This document shows, one piece after another, positions 59,300 through 64,000 of a stretch of 64,000 nt of DNA. The DNA comes from Owenia fusiformis. Taxonomy: Eukaryota; Annelida; Polychaeta; Sabellida; Oweniidae. Numbering within the stretch: position 1 is the first letter of the stretch; each line of letters begins with the position of its first letter. A model generated the notes under the pieces. It was not told the origin of the DNA. It ran no database searches and saw only the letters and a program-made list of their open reading frames with translations. Location: positions 29,331,936-29,395,935 of the forward strand of contig CAIIXF020000006.1 of NCBI GenBank assembly GCA_903813345.2, written 5' to 3'. The position numbers were made by a program, and so were the translations under genes.

Positions 59300-62200
59300 T
59301 AGAGGTAAACAGTATACTTAAACCTTACCATCTTTGGTCGCAACTTGTCTCTTATGAGACCCTGTGCTTTTGAATAGATACATATTATTTGATCGGTAAT
59401 ATATACTGGTGGTACTAATGAGAGGTAAGTGTTAATGAAATATGATTATTGGGTGTACATGTACATGTTTCTGGCCTTGATGAGTTATTTATTCTCATAG
59501 AAAATATTTCATAGGTATCTCATTTTTTAAATAAATGTTAATTATAACACAAAAAGGATATTTTTGCAAGGAATGATGTTGACACTTTGATTTGTTTTAG
59601 ATGCATTACTTTATATTATTTAGAATTGCAAAAATAATTGCCAGAATATGCGTTCAATGGTCAATGAGTTATGTTTAGCTTGGGATATTTGGTTCAAGTA
59701 TGTTGGAATTTATCATTGACCAGCAAGTTCAAATTAGCAATCAGAAACCAGGTTATCATAATTTTTGAGCAAATACTAATATATGGCCACAGCAAATAGC
59801 AACACCCTTCATAAATCGTACATATATTGTGTATGTATTCAGAAAGGAGCAGGAATCTAGAAAGATATGAAGTAGATTGTATGTAACTGATGTCAATTTG
59901 ACAAATACTAGTGTTTTACATCTTTGTCATGTCAAAGTACATAAAACATAAATACATTATTTTAGTGCCATATAAAACATTACCAAAGGGAAAATCAGAA
60001 TGAATGTTTCTCTATTTTATTCAATATTTTCTAACAAACAATCTATCATTTATTTTTACATGTTTATTGATGAAGATTGATAAATAAGATATTTGTGAAG
60101 ACTAACTATGTTCAGATTTTAAGACTTCAATAGAAAGAAAAGGGAATATTTTTGGAAAAGTACAATGCATGAATTGATGCTTTTCATTTCAACATTGCAC
60201 ATTAGATGTCACTACTAAACACTCATACAGTCTATCTTGGCCAGGTTGAGTAAAATGCTCAATGCAGCTTGAATCCTGTTATATGAACACTTATATTTTG
60301 AACATTTTTCCGTCCAGTCAGGTGTTCACCATTCTGGTTATCCTTCCTTAAGAAATACAAATGATGATATAGTAAATAAACATTATAAGGTAAACATCAG
60401 GAATTTATAAACACGCTATGATGAGTTTGGAAATCTTTTGAATATATTATACTGTTCCCTTCTATCATTTGGAATAAAACTCTAAAGTGTTCACTTTAGA
60501 AAAGTCTAAAGTCTTCATACCCGAGTAGTGTTCATATTTAAGAGATCTGAGAGATGTTCATATTAAAGAGAGAATTTCACATCAGAGAAATGTTCATAAT
60601 GGAGAAATGATCACTCTAGAGAAGTGTTCACATTTGAGAGGCAACTGCATTTGAGTAGTGTTTATTTTAAATAGGTGTTCACAGACTCAATTCATACTTT
60701 GAATATAAATATAGAGCTTGAAGTCAATAACTTCTTACAAAAAGAGCATATTACAAAATAATGTGTATGATAATTAAAAACAGCATGAGATCTTTAATTA
60801 TAAAAACGTGCATTTTATTAACATGCTGTGTTTATAAAAAGCTAAGTAAATTAATAAACCTTCTTGCTGATCTGAGGGACATATTGACTGGGAGGGCAGT
60901 GTGTTTCTAATTATATTTGACAAGTTCATGGAGATTTCTACAAAGAAAATCTCATATGGGCATATTTTGAAATCCAAAATTGGTTGAAAAAGAGTGAAAT
61001 TCGCAAGGGATTGATGTTACTAGAGTAAAGATAGCACTTTATATTGCATAGAAATTCAATGGATTTGTGATTGTGCTTTTTATCTTAGAAGGAATGTCAT
61101 GGTTTGAGCATGAGTAGTCTGACATTTAGAAATTAGGTAAGTAACTTAAGCATCCTCTCTGGTTTTTAACCAGCCATCTAGGTTTCATATTTTAGGGATT
61201 TGCTCCAAAGATCTAAAGTTTGATGTGTTTGATGGGACTTATAGTACATCTATAATGTCTACAGTGTATTTGTTTCATTTTTAGTAAAAAGATTTCTGAA
61301 AATGTAAAAAGATCTGAAGTTCTGAAAACTGTTTTACAAATCACTTCAACCCAAAGGGATTGATTGTAAAATAATGACCATTTTGGTAAAGTTCAAATGC
61401 TGGACGATGTATGCAGATGTAAAATATTTCTGTTTGGTATTTTTGAGATGTTCCCTGAAAATGAGATGAGAAATAAATAATATAAGAGTTGGCATTTTAA
61501 TGTGCTCTCTCCACTCTATCTATAATTTCCCATTTCTCTGGAGTATGAAAATAATTCTATGAGAAATGAAATGAAAAGTTCATAAATTGAAGTGCATTAC
61601 ATAAAATGTATTTATTTTTAGAACAGTGAAGATAAAATGACACAGGCTTTTAGTCATCCAGATTTTGAGTACCTTTAACCACACATCTGGTTAGATTGTA
61701 ACATAACACATCCTTGGCTCAAAATGTCTGTCTGCCTCTGCTTATTTCACTCAATTTCTCTCCAAACTTTGAATGAACTACCAGATTTTCTTGCATTTCC
61801 ATACAATTGGGAGTATTGACTACATATCTATTTACTTTATTTTATGGAAATTATACTCTTTTCCACTTTGTTTTCTATTTTAAACTGTCACCGTCATGCG
61901 ATTTATGCTCAAATTGTAACATAATACATTATCCTCTCTCACAATGAAATGTAATTTATGTTAGGAATTTTACATGATATGAAAATTAAACAATACGGAA
62001 ACATACAATCGGAATTCAATTATTAATTCCCGATAAATGAAGTTTCGGGTTTTCTCTAATTATTTATAAAAATTGGAATTTTAAGTAGTACCTGGATGGA
62101 ATTCTGTGAAAGAGTATATTCTGTCACATCTAAGGTTCATGTAGTGAGGAAACTGTCATTTCCATTTTAATTTTGCAGGTCAGCATCTCCCAAAATCATT

Positions 62201-62793
62201 TACATATAGTGCAACAAAAGTAGATGGTATCAAGCTCAAAGTAAACCGAAATCAAGGAACATTGGAGAGTTGTTTTAATCAACAATCAACAATACTTATT
62301 TTTGGACTTCTGTCTTAAGGCTTTAGTTGTAGTTAAAATACACAAGTTTGATATATGAGAATTGTTAGGTGGTAATGAATCACAAGTTAGCTCAGTAGAA
62401 CTGGCTCACCAAGGAACAAGTGTATTTCAAGTGAAGGAATTTATACATGATGGGAGCTACAGGTTAGTGTTTATAAATATTTGTATTTTCTATATCAGAA
62501 GAGGAAGATATAGGATGTGCTTGGTCCTCTTCTTACTGAGGATTGTAGAGGATTCAGATTGAGTGTCAGATAAGTAGATCCGGGGGGGAGGCTGATTTTT
62601 ACCAGCCCACAAGATTATATTGTCGACTGGTTAAAAATAAGAGTGCAGTAGACAGGGAGCCTCTCCCTCGGGTAGATGTAGTTTATGTTCTGTATGATGT
62701 TGAGATTGGCTTATTAGTTTGATAGGATGCAGCATATTGATATAAAGTTCTTGTCAGAATAACGCAGATGCGAGTAGGTAGTTACCAGTTTCG

Positions 62794-62805
62794 CCACCAG
62801 GTGGC
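62794..62805. promoter_or_regulatory. CTCF-like core motif, second copy
   Basis: CCACCAGGTGGC again, with TAGTTACCAGTTTC directly upstream as at 9047-9058. Flanks beyond this shared ~28 bp differ. It lies in the presumed liprin-beta intron. Confidence 0.4.
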
Positions 62806-63044
62806 TCGTTCGGGTCAGATAACATGGCGGGTATAGTAGAAAGTTCCCTTTAACTTAAATTACATCTGTTTTAGTGGTTCAATTTTTATATAACCCTTAT
62901 GTATCTAATAGTTGTACAAATTAAAATATGTCCAGTAAAAGAAAATGTTATCTGTCCAATACAAGAAAAGATATTTCAGTTTTTGTGATTTTGTAACCTG
63001 GGGTCTATGAGGAATCAACCCGAACAAGAAGTCACATTTTCAAA

Positions 63045-63196
63045 AAAAATTAGTTTTCAAAGTTGATAAACAATTTTCGAAACCATATTTTTAGATGTAC
63101 TTTTACATGTAGATTTCAAATATGACATCACTTTGTCTCTATTTTGAAAATTTAATGACGTAAATCACGTTTATTTCTATTCGCATCTAGTCTATT
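63045..63196 (-). repeat. Dispersed repeat family D, copy 2 (inverted)
   Basis: CAAAGTTGATAAACAATTTT, TTTTACATGTAGATTTCAAA and ATTCGCATCTAGTCTATT are the reverse complement of the blocks at 19957-20115 in the same order. Confidence 0.65.
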
Positions 63197-63227
63197 GAAT
63201 TATGGTTCATTATCATTTTTGTCAGTT

Positions 63228-63350
63228 TAAGTGGTGACATATTGTTATAGTCTCCAACTTTCTTTTTTTGTAGATGTTGGTCGGCAGTTGGCATTCGGCA
63301 TTCAGTGGTCGGCATCTGTAATAAATGGCATTTTGCATGTTATTGCCTTG
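63228..63350 (+). repeat. Dispersed repeat family A, copy 6
   Basis: AGTGGTGACATATTGTTATA, CTCCAACTTTC, GTCGGCAGTTGGCATTCGGC and ATTTTGCATGTTATTGCCTT match the family consensus; the spacer before the last block is shortened. Confidence 0.7.
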
Positions 63351-64000
63351 TTGATACATGTTGTATAGTACTGGATATTGTTCCAAAGATCCGATATCTT
63401 ATTAGTCACATATGAGTGGGAAGACCCATGGATTTGGTTACTAATGACATTGGTAGAATGCCATCAAGCTTACTTATAGAGGATTGTCAGCCAGTTTACT
63501 CATTCTACACCCCTATGAAGTTCTCCTTCAGGACCCATTTATATAGCTAACAAACTCTTTCAGGAGAAGGCTGGACATCCTTTATGAATACTGCATAAAA
63601 CCAAACAGACAATTCTGTGGTGATGTACCAGGTCTCTCTGATGCCATTTGGTAATTTTAACAATAGTTTTGTTTTGAATTATAGTAATTAGTAATTACTA
63701 GCTGAAATATTTTTCCAGACACAAGAGATGATTTGATCTGCAGTGACGCAGACTGCATCAATCATGCTTGGGATATGTTCATGATTTGTTTGTTTGTTTG
63801 TTTATTTATTTGTATAGTTGATTGTATGCAGCCGTAATAAAGCAACCAGCAGATCAGTTCATGAATTTTGGAATATTTGAGTTAAAAAAAATTATGCACT
63901 GTCTGTGAACAAATTATAGAAATACTTTGAAAATAGCATATTCTGAAGTCCATTATTTATTGTATACATGTACTGTAAATATGTGCAATCTCATCACATG

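Larger units (their letters stand above)
54184..64000. other. Presumed liprin-beta intron, no convincing coding exon
   Basis: Repeats dominate: family A copies (54649-54788 and 63228-63350), a truncated hAT-like end (55999), a CAAC/CAAA tract (58588-58748), a duplicated segment (58927-58979 and 59246-59299), a family D copy (63045-63196) and a CTCF-like motif (62794). Weak exon candidates at 57313-57390 and 62179 were not accepted. A (GTTT)n tract lies near 63785. Confidence 0.5.

Noticed and set aside
62179-62318. Possible liprin-beta exon after acceptor TTTTGCAG at 62178
   Set aside because: The frame is open in phase 1 for about 45 codons, but no good donor is present, the only near ones (GTAGAT, GTAAAC) are weak or break phase, and the peptide matches nothing I recognise.

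Overview
This is AT-rich, intron-rich nuclear DNA from an invertebrate animal, probably a marine bilaterian. The evidence is GT-AG split exons, long introns, an intronless TRIM gene, a rhodopsin-type GPCR and many short inverted-repeat transposons. The clade cannot be fixed from the sequence; a lophotrochozoan fits the gene content, which is inference.

Layout. (1) 1847-8329 (+) holds the last eight exons of a MetX/CysA-family O-acetyltransferase gene. Its introns carry two minisatellites and a foldback transposon, and the 5' exons lie left of the window. (2) 12800-13870 (-) is a single-exon class A GPCR. (3) About 13.9-31 kb has no convincing coding exon. It holds an 839-bp element with target-site duplication, an 83-bp higher-order satellite, a weak promoter candidate and a possible untranslated first exon ending at 17033. 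(4) From 31 kb to the right edge appears to be the 5' part of a liprin-beta (PPFIBP) gene on +. A first coding exon at 31291-31369 carries the diagnostic DASDMLAAALEQMDGI stretch. It is followed by a 51-nt exon, a 1.4-kb acidic exon and a second, paralogous-looking first exon at 54033-54183 with its own TATA-like box. All four end in the same splice phase (phase 1). The rest of the gene (coiled coils, SAM domains) is not in the window. (5) 46426-48309 (-) is an intronless RING / B-box / coiled-coil / NHL-like TRIM protein nested antisense in the presumed liprin-beta intron.

The most interesting signal is the liprin-beta 5' region. Two separate first exons encode a similar motif (S-x-x-L-x-x-A-L-x-Q-x-D-x-I-x-A) and share a splice phase, with a symmetric small exon and a large acidic exon between them. 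This looks like a switchable N-terminus for a synapse/adhesion scaffold.

The rest is dominated by repeats. They include nonautonomous DNA transposons with readable terminal inverted repeats (TIRs) and target-site duplications (TSDs), perfect long palindromes, at least four dispersed short families, and decayed tandem arrays. No CRISPR, operon or bacterial features are present. All gene identities come from motif recognition without database searches.
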